Part shown: piece after piece, positions 11,165-24,738 of the stretch
Position numbering within the stretch: position 1 is the stretch's first letter
Layout of the letters: the number at the start of each line of letters is the position of its first letter
Translations under genes and position numbers: made by a program
The notes under the pieces: model-generated
Seen by the model: the letters and a program-made list of their open reading frames with translations, nothing else
Databases searched by the model: none
What the model was told of the DNA's origin: nothing
Source of the DNA: Macrobrachium rosenbergii
Lineage: Eukaryota; Arthropoda; Malacostraca; Decapoda; Palaemonidae
NCBI RefSeq assembly: GCF_040412425.1
Contig: NC_089744.1
Span: 29,136,001 to 29,200,000, forward strand
Direction: 5' to 3'
Length of the DNA stretch: 64,000 nucleotides

Positions 11165-12148
11165 GTCGCGTGAGTTACTAAATCTAAAGCAGCACTAAAA
11201 TCTATTTGAATTACTCTGCTCTCAAAACCCTTATCAAGGTTCCCTTGCAAATGGCATATCAAATCTAAAAGAGCATCGCAGGTACCTAACTGCTTTCTGT
11301 ATGCATACTGACTATCCGCTAACAATACTTTATTATTTCCATACTGACTATCCGCTAACAATACTTTATTATTTCCACATACTTATGTAGTGGCTTAAAA
11401 ATAAGTTTTTCAGCAACTTTGGAGAGCACAGGGAGAATAGAGATTGGCCTGTAGTTACTGCACTCTGCAGATATGCCACTCTTTGGAACAGGCACTGTAT
11501 TACTAAGCTTGCTCTCATCCGAAAAGATACTGCGTCGACATAAAATCTACTGAATCTACTAATCTTGGGAGATAACACACCAGAAACTTTTTTAAAAAAC
11601 AAAGGGGAGAAACCATCAGGATCTTCTCCACCCCAGCTATCAAGTTTATCCAGAATTTTCTTAACATCCCTAAAGCGAAATGCAAATTTTGTAAGAATAG
11701 GTTCAGGATGACAAGTATCAGGGAGAGGGACATCCTCAGCTGATTGCTTAGCTTCAAAAACTCGATGAAGCAGTTCAGCCTTTTACCGAGGGCCAGTAAC
11801 CAATCTACCATCATCTATTAGTAGTGGTGGAATGGAAGACGAGCCTGACCCAAAGACAGATGATGCCAATTTGGTCCCCCACAAATGAAGCTGAGTAATT
11901 CCTTCAGGTTTCCTCTTTAAGGAATTATTGTAATTTCTCTTTGCTGTATGGTAAGTTTTATTCGCAGCACGGTGAGACTCAACAAAAACAGTGTAATTTT
12001 CATTTGAACAATTTTGTCTCCATGCGTTGAATTTGGCCTGTTTGCCATGGTAGGCTCGTCTACATGTATCGTCAAACCATGGCTGGTCATTTGTCCTAAA
12101 TTTGATGACCTTTCTAGGGACATACCTTATTAAAATAGCCATCAGCAT
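11165..12148 (-). pseudogene. LINE linker and N-terminal reverse transcriptase
   Basis: 12148-11783 gives the linker typical of these LINEs (WFDDTCRRAYHGKQAKFNAW to LLIDDGRLV). 11780-11560 gives FEAKQSAEDVPLPDTCHPEP and ILDKLDSWGGEDPDGFSPLF, in a different frame. 11400-11165 gives YAYRKQLGTCDALLDLICHL and VIQIDFSAALD, RT motif A with its catalytic Asp. An in-frame 36 bp tandem duplication at 11305-11376 repeats 12 residues (LADSQYGNNKV). Motifs B and C (YADD) are missing after 11165. Confidence 0.85.
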
Positions 12149-12239
12149 TTCATTTAACTTCTCCTAGGGATCAGGATCTAATATAGCATCTGAAATATTA
12201 AGTGCCTGACAAGCTTCAATAATGAGACCCTAATTGGCT

Positions 12240-13248
12240 CTGGATTTCGGCCAGACCGTGTTTTCATTGGTGGAATTAGGAATATACTGATAGATAGATA
12301 TGTCCATCTCATTAGCGCAATGATCAGAAGTGCCTATATATTCACAGACCTTGGACTTGCCAATAGCTGGAACATCTGTGAATATCATGTCTAATCTATT
12401 ACCAGAAATGTGAGTCGTTTCCTCGATTAACTGGGCAAAATCGTAGGATACACAGAACTCGAGCAGACCGGCCGTGTTGATCTGTGGAATTTGAATTTAG
12501 CCACTGACTGTGTTTTTCATTACAGTCTCCACAAATAACAAATGAAGTTTTTGAGTCCTGTGACTGAGTCATACTAATTCTTTCCAAAAGCCAGTCCTAT
12601 AAAGAATCGTCGATATTCGGATTGCTGCGAACAGCAAATACGTAAACATTGGAGAACTTACTGAAAATTTTCAAAGAACGTGGCAACTACACTCCAAATT
12701 TTTCTGATGATAAATAGGTCGTCTAGACTTAAAGTATACAGCCATTCCTTGCGCATATGGGATGTTATGATAATAAAGTTAGGGCCATCAAACCCTGGGA
12801 TTAAGAACTCAACCACTGACTTGTTACTACTTACAAGAGTATCAGATGAAAACATCAAATCGTAGTTACGGGCACAACTCTGGAGATCAAGAAAATTTAA
12901 TCTTAAGCCCAGAATATTTGAGTAAAATACTTTGCAATTTTTCTTACTGTAATGAGTAACAGGCCCAGGGTTCAGCTCAGTGTCTCCCGAAAGAATTAAA
13001 ATTAACAAAATAAAATCAGCATCAAAACTAACAAATAGACTCGTAATAACAGTAACATTGTAAAAAACAACAGAACAATAAACACCAATACGTTCAACAA
13101 CAACAGGATTCACATTATTTACAAGAATTCTGTTGAGTATAAATAAACGTTGCCATACATCATTAAAAAAAGCTCCGGAAGCAAGTGGTTGACAAGGTGG
13201 GGCCGGCACACCTTGTAAGGCAGAAGAAATCCGCCAGGTGTGCCACAA
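12240..13248 (-). pseudogene. LINE N-terminal part: 2A-like motif plus apurinic-type endonuclease
   Basis: Minus-strand frame from 13248. A hydrophobic stretch (FILLILILS, residues 79-87) leads into GDTELNPGP (12987-12961), a 2A-like ribosome-skipping motif in which the usual Val/Ile reads Thr. The EEP endonuclease follows: VFYSNILGLRLNFLDLQ, then LMFSSDTLVSSN in place of the conserved catalytic-Glu segment, LIPGF, and (12587-12480) FVICGDCNEKHSQWLN, the GDFN-type catalytic box with Asn retained but Phe replaced by Cys. Frameshifts near 12660 and 12480 and stops separate the pieces. In this family the endonuclease nicks target DNA to prime reverse transcription. Confidence 0.8.
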
Positions 13249-13260
13249 CTGGGGGAGGAC

Positions 13261-13799
13261 AGTCGGATGGATTTAGAAATAAAACACTCAGAAGGAAAAG
13301 ATTAGTTAAAGACGAAGGCACTTTCCTGATAATCCACCAAGCAACTTTTGCTTTCTCATCAGTTTGTCCTATACACTTTAAAAAAAAAAAAAACAGGGGA
13401 GTGAATGAAAAAGAGGGAAAATGCCTGATTATACCCTCTAACACACAGTTCACTTCCATTGAAAAATCCCTTAATTTCTCGCAGTAACTTACGTTCTGTG
13501 CCAAACATTCTCAACACCCTCAACATTTCATTTCTTTGGTATCTGTCACTAACCTTTCTGGGCTCATGTACTATGCCACAGACATCACCTTCCTGTTACC
13601 TTAAAACTTTTCTAATAATTGTTTCATAATACACCTGCTTTCTTGCTTAAACTCAAACTGCTCTTCCCAGTCAGCCCTTCTTTCATCTGCTCTGCTTTCC
13701 CTGCTTAAATGTAACTAGATACCAGTATTAGCTGGATTAAAGAAAAAGGGCGTGGGGCTAGCAACCACACCATTGAAGACTTGCTGGAAAGCCGGAAGC
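13261..13799. other. no gene seen; possible LINE 5' untranslated end
   Basis: 13261-13500 may be the 5' leader of the LINE. An A-run lies at 13380-13393. No other coding or RNA feature recognised to 13799. Confidence 0.4.
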
Positions 13800-13800
13800 T

Positions 13801-15384
<1,584 letters not shown>

Positions 15385-15386
<2 letters not shown>

Positions 15387-16323
15387 TCCTCACGGAGACG
15401 TTCGGAAACAAAGAGTGGTGCGCGTCATAAAACAAGGAAAGTCGGTGGAAAATGAGTTTGTCGTTGTCATGATAACGGTCGTTTATAGATTTTGTGTCCG
15501 GAGTGAACACATTGGCCGATCGATATCTGCTTTTGATTCGTTGGCCACCCTCCTAGATCCTCTTATAACGGTCAGTCAGAAGAAGAAGAAGAAAGAAAGA
15601 AAGAAAGAAAGATTCTCTCCTCTCCTTGTTTTTCTCTTCCTTTTGAGTGCCTGGTTTGTCTCGCCATTAAAGTTGATCATTAGGCAAGAGTCTCTCTCTG
15701 TTCCCGTGCAGGTGTGAGTCTGTTCCCTTGCAGGTGTGACCGTGTGAGTGATCTCATATATTATTTTAGTATATGTGATCTTATATGGTGAGAATTACTA
15801 TATATTTATTTTTTTTTATTGTTTGTCATGATTACATACATACGGTTGATTGTTGAACCTCTTTTATTATAGTCGATCCGCTGACAGGTTTATAAAAGCA
15901 GGAAGGGGAGTCTTGTTAGCGTTAAGGTGCCAGTAGATTTTAAGAGTAGCCTACTCACTGCTGATTTTGTTGTGTTGAGTTCGCTTTTTTTGTGGAGGTG
16001 AGATGTTAAAAAAAGTTTTTATCATATTCTGATTTTTATGTTATGTTTGATGGATGTTTTATTTCTTTCAGTTGAACTTTCTCGAACTATATTTTTAGTC
16101 ATTTTTATTTGAAGACGCAACATGTCAGGTTTATTACCAAGCGTAATAATTCAACATCAGAATTTCATTATCATTTGGCTTTTTTTTAAAGGTATCATGA
16201 AATTTTGTACGTGTTCCTTGCTTACGCGTATATTCAGTTGAAAGGTGCTACATTCTTGCACTCATTATTTATGACAACTGGTACGTATTCTACTGAGAAA
16301 AATTATATGCTCTAGGGTTGCCC
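15385..16323. other. no gene seen; GAA/GAAA run
   Basis: A purine microsatellite lies at 15577-15612. GTTCCC(G/T)TGCAGGTGTGA is tandemly repeated at about 15700-15740. No coding domain recognised. Confidence 0.5.
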
Positions 16324-16394
16324 AGTCAAAAGTGCATTGTGCTTAATCTGTAGAATCGTACATAATACAGATTAAGCACAATGCACTTTTGACT
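16324..16394. mobile_element. perfect 29-bp inverted repeat beside a (TA)n array
   Basis: 16324-16352 and 16366-16394 are exact reverse complements (29/29) around a 13 nt spacer. A (TA)n array starts 10 bp to the right. It resembles a small foldback element, and if transcribed would give a 29 bp stem. Confidence 0.85.
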
Positions 16395-16404
16395 AGATAA
16401 GGTA

Positions 16405-16590
<186 letters not shown>

Positions 16591-16937
16591 CACGTATGGA
16601 CGAATAATATAACAATGACATGTTTCCATATAAAACAAAAAATATTTCATCTAATAATGTAATAACGTTGACCAGAAACTTCTTTTCACTTTAGAGACAG
16701 AACCTCTGTTTACTGAGATCCGCTTGACACTTATCTTTTCTAAGCAGGAAATTGAAGCCATACGAAGATATTGCCCTATTGGCCTTTATGAAGTTAAAAA
16801 ATAAATTAGCCTGTTAGTAACCAGAACGTTCTCTCATGTAATGGCAACTTTTACCAAAGAAGTTTGGTATGGGCAGCTCCTTCAGCCAACCTTTGCACGA
16901 AAATTTTCGGAACACATTTTCCCGTCTTTTCAACCTC

Positions 16938-16938
<1 letters not shown>

Positions 16939-17010
<72 letters not shown>
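16939..17010. repeat. (ATT)n array at a LINE 3' tail
   Basis: About 24 ATT units abutting the minus-strand LINE 3' end at 17011. Confidence 0.95.
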
Positions 17011-17012
<2 letters not shown>

Positions 17013-17290
17013 AAGATGAGCCCTGTTCATATGGAACAAGCCGACAGGGGCCATCAACTTCAAACTTCCAGAGAACATGGTGTTCATTTGAAAGTGACTG
17101 AAGTTAATAGGAAATACAAAAAGATCTCTAATTAAAAAAGAAAATAATAAATGCAATAACACAAAAAGACCGCTTATTAAGAAATAAATTAATAAATTTA
17201 CAAATTAATAAATAAATAGAAATGTAAGTAAATGATTAAAATGCAAGGGTGAATATTATTAGGAAAGAAATACATTGCATATTCGCTCAA
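17011..17290 (-). mobile_element. 3' end of the local LINE (minus)
   Basis: CAGAAGATGAGCCCTGTTCA, GGAACAAGCCGACAGGGGCC and the region to about 17290 match the 3' untranslated end at 10307-10503. Only the non-coding end and the last few codons remain (GCAATGTATTTC near 17270). Confidence 0.8.
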
Positions 17291-17669
17291 AACATGATCT
17301 AGCTTTGGGTACGTTTATGATATATTCACATTCTGGGGCAATGGCTGTGGAGATTCCAGTGGGTTCTGAATGAACCGAATACGTTGTTTCCCAATGCTGA
17401 ATTCAAATCTGAATGGGAAAATGACGGAAAATTTCCATTTTAGATGTTTTGGTTATAACAGAACGTACAAAATAATGTGCTTTTACATTATTATGTCGTC
17501 TCAGTAAAGGCGTTGGTAGGTTGCAGTCTGTTGCTGAGAGCGATTATGAAAAGGATTGAAACCTTCTTTTTAATGGAAGTGGAAGTGGAAGAGGGAAGGA
17601 GAAAGCGAGGCCGTTAGTAATGGGAAATAGCTGGGTGCAAGAAAATTCTATGAAGAACAAATTAAGAAC

Positions 17670-17672
<3 letters not shown>
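17291..17672. other. no gene seen
   Basis: Unique-looking DNA without recognised motifs. Confidence 0.4.

Positions 17673-17766
<94 letters not shown>
17673..17766. repeat. (TG)n-(GA)n microsatellite
   Basis: Short TG run then about 85 bp of GA with one GAGG break. Confidence 0.97.
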
Positions 17767-17767
<1 letters not shown>

Positions 17768-18420
17768 AAGGAAAAACAAAAAAGATTCTTGGAGTGAAAG
17801 AAGAAAAGATGACACTGGTTCTTCCACGATTCGTACGTAGTGTCACCAATTCCTTTTAAAGCGTTGACGGAACGTGCTTTCTCATACCTTCCTTTGCATT
17901 ACCCTCCTTTTTAATTCCTGTTTCAATATCTCTGCGGCTGAGTCAGTGATTCCTTTTGAAAGATAATCACATGACAGAGGCAAATGTACGTTTTTTTTTA
18001 ATTATATATATTATCAATTATGTTTCGTTTTAAACATTTAACGGTATTCAAAGAATCTGGAAATGAAAAGTAAAAATGTCGGGTCTCTGAAAGCGAAGTT
18101 GCTCAAGAGTGTAGAATTGTCTATCGAACAGATCGTTCTAATCATCATTAGAGATTTCTAACAAGATGATTTCAAAACTGGTATATTAAAGAATACCTTC
18201 CACTGTGAACTGCTTTTCAGACAGCTATCCAGTGGGCTAAAAATAATTGACATCTTTCCATAGATTTGTTGCATAATAAAAAGATATTTAAATATGTTTG
18301 TTTTGTAATACTTTAAAAAAAATCCACTGATTTTATTACTGTGAAACATGTAACCATGTCCAGTGAACTGTGATTTTGACATCGCCTTATATTCTTCGTG
18401 TTATCAATACCAGACATGTA
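17767..18420. other. no gene seen
   Basis: AT-rich DNA, no recognised content. Confidence 0.4.
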
Positions 18421-18514
18421 AAAGTCATAAAGATGTTTCTCTTGGGCGATGAAAATATTATAGCATAAAAGTCATAAAGATGTTTCTCTTGGGCGATGAA
18501 AATATTGTAGCAAA
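18421..18514. repeat. 47-bp tandem duplication
   Basis: AAAGTCATAAAGATGTTTCT through ATATT(A/G)TAGCA occurs twice, starting at 18421 and 18468, with one substitution. Confidence 0.95.
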
Positions 18515-18647
18515 AAAAGGTTTCGATTTCGTCTTGTGTGAAATGTCTGATTATGACCTCAACAATTCGTGACTCCAATAGACACCAGAGGTGCTCACAA
18601 GCCTTGTTTAGTTTGAAATCCGTTTGCCCCATTTCGCTTTGAGATAT

Positions 18648-18835
<188 letters not shown>

Positions 18836-19080
18836 GAATTCAGTTTCAGTGAAGGAAACTCTTTCAGACCGAGTTTCATGACTCCAAATTTTACAGACCA
18901 TGTTTTCCGTAAGAGTTTTCTGTGGTCAAGTTTTCTGGTCACACAACAAGCGCTTTACATTCCCTAACCTCAGTTGATCGTTGTCTTTGTCCAGAGTTGA
19001 TCTCGTTTTCGTAGTTTTATTCGCTTTATTAGACCAGAGGAGAGAGAAAATGGGGTGCAAGTAAGAAACACGGTAAATTA

Positions 19081-19081
<1 letters not shown>

Positions 19082-19172
<91 letters not shown>
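19082..19172. repeat. (CT)n-(CA)n microsatellite
   Basis: About 68 bp CT followed by CA. Flanks 18834-19081 and 19173-19611 hold no recognised gene; GATT repeats lie at 19246-19257. Confidence 0.97.
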
Positions 19173-19611
19173 TACACATATATGCAAAGGTGCCCTTTCA
19201 GGCTTCCAGGAAGCGTTAGCATCATCCTGGTCTGTTGCTCAGTGATTGATTGATTGATGGATATGATGATCATTGTAGCTGCCTTGATTGTCTTCTATTG
19301 ATCAGAAGGCTCTTAGTCTCACTTGGGCCTTCGTTCGCTTCAAGTGTAAGAAAGTGAGAGAGAGGGATTTTGCTGGGGTTTGTGAGTACTTGTGAAAGGG
19401 GGAAGATTTTGACGTATTTCTGTTTTTATTCCATTGATATATCGCCTGAATTGCATTTCAGATTTGTGAAATGGGCGGTGTAATGTGTCAGTTATGTGGG
19501 TAAAACCCCCAACTGTATGCTTCAGATACGATACGAAAACTTTAACAGCAGGGGACTTTCCAGAGGCTGCTCATTTTCCATCAGTCACTCAGAATACAAG
19601 TCCCACTTGTA

Positions 19612-19800
<189 letters not shown>

Positions 19801-20462
19801 GTATAGTGGATAATAATTGTATAAAATTTATGACTTGGATACTTACAGCATATGGCAGGCGCTTAATTGTGGGTTTATTTCTACATTGGATGCCCAAATT
19901 ATTCTGGATTTTTTTTCTTTTTTGCAGAACATAAAACAATTAAGTAAATAAAATTTCAACTGGATTGTAAAATTTCCAAGTGACATTGCTGTGATAATTC
20001 CATCATTATCTGTATGCTTGTTATTGTTTATTTTATTGTATTATAGCTGATGTCTTGTTTTCTCTTCTGGTATTAGATATTTTATTTTAAAATGAAATAT
20101 GAAGGGGCGAAAAACAAGCACACAGTTGGGAAACTTTGTATATTTATGTGCTTTAATTTTTTTTTTTTTGTCAGTTTGCTAAGCTCGTTGGGGAAAAATA
20201 TAGTCCATTACCGTAATAATTCTGAAGAGATATAATTTGCTTTGTAAAAACATCGCATGTTTGTACAAAAGGGGGAAAAGAATAAAAACATTTTAACGTT
20301 ATTTCATGTTGAATGTATGTATGGCATAATTTTTTCTTGTTTTTTAGTACAGGGATCTTAATGGCTTTTCATGTGCTTAGCAAATGCGTCTCATATTTCA
20401 TTCTCCAACATTTGTGTAGGCAATGGTTATTGCAATTTGTTATGAAGTTTCATTTAGTAGTT
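19801..20462. other. no gene seen
   Basis: AT-rich DNA with no recognised coding or repeat feature. Confidence 0.4.
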
Positions 20463-21010
20463 TGCTCTTGGTGGGTATGACTTGGACCATCGACGGATGC
20501 TCTCTTGTTTAACAATTTTTCTTAAGTTGTATTTTAATAGAGATCTTTCATACTGACACTTGATCCCTGATCATCCTATTCCCTGCCTAGATTAACCAGT
20601 ATTGTTGAAAAGCAGCATCAGTATGTAGTAAATGTGCTTCGCTGTCGAACCTCTCAGTTCTAGAGGTCTTTTATTCCTCACACCGTTGGACTCTGGAACA
20701 GTCTCTCTAAGGATGTCGTGCAATTGGAACTTCAGAAGTTCAGGCGAAGATGCAATGCATTACTATCCTAATTAAGTTTTCCTTGATTCATTTTAATCTT
20801 TTGCTTTCATGTTTATCCATGTATTTATTAATTTGCTAATTTATTTTTTCTTTTCTACTAAGTGATCCCTTCTTTCTGTATTTCCCGATACCTTCTGTTA
20901 CTTCTTTATAATGAAGACCATATTCTGTGGAAGTTTGAACTTCAAGTCATTGGCTCCTTTGGGCTTGTTCTATATGAATAAGATTCATCTTCCGAATAGT
21001 AATAAACAAG
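20463..21010 (+). mobile_element. 3' end of the local LINE (plus), broken C-terminus
   Basis: Plus-strand remnants of the LINE C-terminus. GACTTGGACCATCGACGGAT (20477 on) corresponds to the LDHRRM segment, TCACACCGTTGGACTCTGGA (20677) to the HTVGLWNS segment, and TGCAATTGGAACTTCAGAAG (20719) to QLELQK. The 3' untranslated end follows to CGAATAGTAATAAAC. Frameshifts throughout. Opposite orientation to the 10.3 kb copy. Confidence 0.85.
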
Positions 21011-21595
21011 TCAGGTGAGAAATGAGGTGAAAAATGAGAAGTTTCTAAATACTGCTAAGGAAAACTTGATCATTTCACGTGCCTAATTGTTGTTCGTAAC
21101 TATTACTACATCTCTTTCCTTGTTTTTTTTAGGAGAATGGTTTCCCACAAGAGCTGTGAAGTATAATCGTTATTTCCTGAAAGAATTCTCAAAGGGCTTA
21201 AACAATGAAGCCTTTTCTGTCTGGAATTACGAGCGTAATTTTCGATAGCATCCTTGAATAATGTATGTGCTTATGATTGATTTATTTTAATATAGTGCAA
21301 ACTCTGCCACACTCTGAGTGAACCTCGAAATGCTTCTGAAAACATTACCGTAATCAGGAAATTTTTTTGGGGAGCTGTGGCGGTCAGCAAGCCCAGACCA
21401 GATTGCTTTCAAAACCTCATTTTTTCCTGGTTCTTCTTTCCCTGGTTCATATACACTGTCTGTCTCTGGATTCCACCTTCCCATTTTATCATGCCTGGGC
21501 GAGATAAATTGCCGTTTCCGTCAGCCTTTTCGTAGAAGAAGAATGGAGTGCAGTGAAGCACATACTGTCCTAATGGTAAACTGGACGGATCACAG
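21011..21595. other. no gene seen
   Basis: No recognised feature; a minus-strand 65-residue frame at 21287-21484 has no identifiable domain. Confidence 0.4.
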
Positions 21596-21860
21596 GCATT
21601 ACTTTAGGTTCTTTGCAGCGTCCCTTCGGCCTCTAGCTGCTACCCTTTTCATGCCTTTTACTGTACCTCCGTCCATATTCTCTTCTAGCTTACTTTCCAC
21701 CCTTTCCTAATAATTGATTCATAGTACCAGCTGCGAGGTTTTCCTCCTGTTACACTTTTCAAACCTTTTCTCAATTTCCCTTATTTTCCTTTCAGCGCTG
21801 AATGACCTCATAGGTCCCAGCGCTTGGCCTTCAGCCTCAATTCTATATCTGTTTTATTCT
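21596..21860 (+). repeat. interspersed repeat with AGCGCT block, copy 1
   Basis: Starts near GGTTCTTTGCAGCGTCCCTT and ends with TTTCAGCGCTGAATGACCTC, then CCCAGCGCTTGGCC. Related copies are at 35180-35470 and 40220-40395 in the same orientation. Length, non-coding nature and copy number suggest a SINE or MITE; no tRNA or 5S head was recognised. Confidence 0.8.
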
Positions 21861-22557
21861 TAAACCATAATTCACCATCGAAACTTCACGAAGCTGATGT
21901 TCTGCAACGTAAAACCTCATAACCGTGGCATGACGTGCAGCAGCTCTGTACCTTGTTCAGCAGCTGTGTACCATGTTCAGCAGTGTGTACCTGTCGTTTG
22001 TCATATAAACGTTGTTCGCGCTTATTGTGTGTCTCGCGTGGAATTGCCTCCATTACCATCATAGAACGTAACACTTGAGCACCGTTTGTGTGTTTTGTTT
22101 GTTTGTTTGTCCTTGCAAATTGCTCGAAGCTCATAACAATTGCAGTGAAGTCTTCACCATCCCCCCTCCCCCACCACCCTCTACCACACCTGTGCTAATA
22201 AAGACTTATTAAAGTTGCATTGTGGGACTGATTGTTGCTGCTGAAATATAATGTCTTCCGTCAGCACGGTGGATTTTTTTAAAGATTCAGAAAAGAAAAA
22301 AATATTTCAGCATTTATTTAATTCTTTATTTGTGATGCTTCATTTTCCCGGAAATATAAAGTCGTAATATAACCTACAGGTTTTTTCTTCTTTTAATACA
22401 ACACTTACTTTTTCATTGTCTACATAATGGCAGCGTATACATATACATGAACGTGAAATGCAAATAAGTTGCATTTTGTCTTAACCCCAGGATCACTCCT
22501 CAATTCCAACTCGCAAGAGATTATAACTCCGTCCATATCTCTTTCGTAGTTCGTCAC

Positions 22558-22559
<2 letters not shown>
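21861..22559. other. no gene seen; small CAGCAGCTGTGTACC repeat
   Basis: A 19-22 bp unit with AGCAGCTGTGTACC is repeated two to three times at 21940-21990. No recognised coding content. Confidence 0.4.

Positions 22560-22636
<77 letters not shown>
22560..22636. repeat. (CT)n microsatellite
   Basis: About 76 bp of pure CT. Confidence 0.98.
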
Positions 22637-22638
<2 letters not shown>

Positions 22639-22998
22639 GTGATCTTTGGAAAACTTCTCTAATCTTCTATTCTCTTCAGATTCCTCACATATGATCAAAG
22701 GTGCTGCAAATCTCTGAGAGTTTAAAAGTGCCACCAGGTTTTCTTTTAAAATGTAGAGCTGAAAAATGGCGATTTATTTATTTAATAGTATACATAGCAG
22801 ATTGCCAGCTTTTCCTAGCGTCGTAGATGCTGTATTAAAATAGCGTAGACAACAAAAGAATTTTTGTTTTCACTTTTCATCCATTTGCTATCATTAGATT
22901 GTTTTTAAGACGTTTATGGAATTAGCTTACACCCCAACGTTTTTCTTGCTTCGTTTTGGCCTTTGTATGTTTATGAGAAAATTGCCAAAGTTGTACAG

Positions 22999-23000
<2 letters not shown>

Positions 23001-23062
<62 letters not shown>
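23001..23062. repeat. (CT)n microsatellite
   Basis: Pure CT. The preceding 22637-23000 stretch has no recognised feature. Confidence 0.98.
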
Positions 23063-23065
<3 letters not shown>

Positions 23066-23850
23066 GATTATTTTCAACTTTCAGCCAGAGAATCCTTAAA
23101 TGGTGATCTTGTATATCTTACATATTACGTCAACCTGAATGTGAAGCGTTTAAGAAAGGTGACACACGATAATGGCACCATGCATTTCAGTTCTGTACAG
23201 GATTTGGGGATAATCCTGAACAGTGGGACATCTTATATGGCATCTAACAGAAGACATGGAATTTTGCATTGACTCATTGATTTTTGCATTGACTCACTGA
23301 GTTTTGTATCGAATCTTTATGAGTAGCATTTATTCACCAAGACGGAGACGGAGCTATAAAGGCAAGCCGTAAAGCTTCCAGGAAATAGAGTGAAGCCGAG
23401 TTGAATTGCCCTGGAATGTTTCCAGGATGTTAATGGAAATTTAATGATGGTGGTAACCATTCGGAAGATGAACCTGGTTAAAAGGCTTGCGTTTTTATCG
23501 TCGTTTCATGATGATTATCGTCTTTTTTTGTGTCTGTGTGTTTTTGTGTCGTTTTAAAACCTGCAAGCCAAGTTTTGTTCCTTAAGGTTGGTTTGGTCTG
23601 ACGGAGTTGGAAACTAGAGTGAGAGAGAGAGAGAATGTTTCTCTTTCTAATCTAGTATTTTCCTTGTCCAGAATAGTTCACATAAAACAGCCTTATTTGC
23701 TTTAAATAGTGGAAGCAACTTTCAAGACTATTTCATAAATTCTTTTTAATATTATTCTCATGGCAGTTTCTTGGCTGAAGAATCTTATTCCTTTTCAATG
23801 AAAGGATCCTGCATCATGCCGAGCAAGGATAAAAATTCGCTGAGTGTAGA

Positions 23851-23852
<2 letters not shown>
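23063..23852. other. no gene seen
   Basis: No recognised domain or repeat beyond a short GA run at 23619-23633. Confidence 0.4.

Positions 23853-23924
<72 letters not shown>
23853..23924. repeat. (CT)n microsatellite
   Basis: About 72 bp CT. Confidence 0.98.
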
Positions 23925-23925
<1 letters not shown>

Positions 23926-24025
23926 ACGAGATAGCGATTCCAAACTCGAGAATTTTTGTCATTTTTTCCCCCCTGGTTTTGGCTTTTATTACGCACTCAC
24001 GTATATTGAGCTTAAGCACACTATA

Positions 24026-24245
24026 CGTGTGTGTGTGTGTGATATATATATACATATATATATATATATATGTATATATATATGTGTATATACATATGTA
24101 TATATATATATATACTGTATATACACATGTTATACATATATGTGTATATATTTATATTTATATACTGTGTATTTACGTATGTGTGTATATATACAGGTAT
24201 ATATACTGTATATTGTGTGTGTATATATATATAATATATATATAT
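24026..24245. repeat. mixed TG/TA/TATG array
   Basis: Degenerate alternating purine-pyrimidine stretch, with variants such as ACTGTATATACA. Confidence 0.9.
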
Positions 24246-24259
24246 GACTTTTATCATCA

Positions 24260-24275
24260 CCGTGTGTGTGTGTGA

Positions 24276-24334
<59 letters not shown>
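24260..24334. repeat. (TG)n-AGCG-(CA)n inverted microsatellite
   Basis: A TG run followed by AGCG and a CA run. The TG and CA halves are complementary, so it can form a hairpin; alternating purine-pyrimidine sequence also favours Z-DNA. Confidence 0.9.
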
Positions 24335-24336
<2 letters not shown>

Positions 24337-24359
24337 TAAATGCGTAACGTGTAGAGACG

Positions 24360-24430
24360 GAGAGGTCCTGTGGCCCAGTGGCTATTAACCGTGCATCACC
24401 ATCAGGGTTTTCAAGATCGTCCCCAAGTGG
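24360..24430 (+). repeat. possible tRNA-like SINE head
   Basis: TGGCCCAGTGG (24371-24381) fits the pol III A box TRGYNNARNNG. GGGTTTTCAAGATC about 34 bp downstream resembles a B box with a T insertion. No full tRNA fold and no SINE body recognised. Confidence 0.3.
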
Positions 24431-24587
24431 TGACTTTTGAACAAAATTTTAACTATAAAATAATGAATCATACATCTGGACCACATTCCCATGCAAGAAT
24501 GTTTCCAATAATCTCACACTAAAGATTTTGTTTTTTTTAATATTTGAATGTCCAAATGTCAATGTTTAGTTGAAAGCAATCAATCAC

Positions 24588-24591
<4 letters not shown>

Positions 24592-24656
<65 letters not shown>

Positions 24657-24690
24657 CATACATACATACATACATACATACATACATACA

Positions 24691-24724
<34 letters not shown>

Positions 24725-24738
24725 CACATATACACACA
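24592..24738. repeat. (TA)n-(CATA)n array
   Basis: TA run to 24650, then about 17 CATA units. Confidence 0.98.

Larger units (their letters stand above)
10307..13260 (-). mobile_element. jockey/CR1-like LINE, internally deleted
   Basis: A minus-strand non-LTR retrotransposon. Its 3' untranslated end is 10307-10503 and its 5' part is near 13260. The order is 2A-like segment, endonuclease, linker, reverse transcriptase start, C-terminal thumb region and (AAT)n tail. The open frame is broken many times, and the RT catalytic core is deleted at about 11160. The same 3' end occurs at 4.5, 16.9, 20.5 and 57.6 kb, so this is the reference copy for the family in the window. The 5' boundary and clade (jockey versus CR1-like) are uncertain. 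Confidence 0.85.

Noticed and set aside
24360..24430. A real tRNA gene
   Set aside because: A-box-like motif only; no acceptor stem or anticodon arm can be folded, so it is listed only as a possible SINE head.
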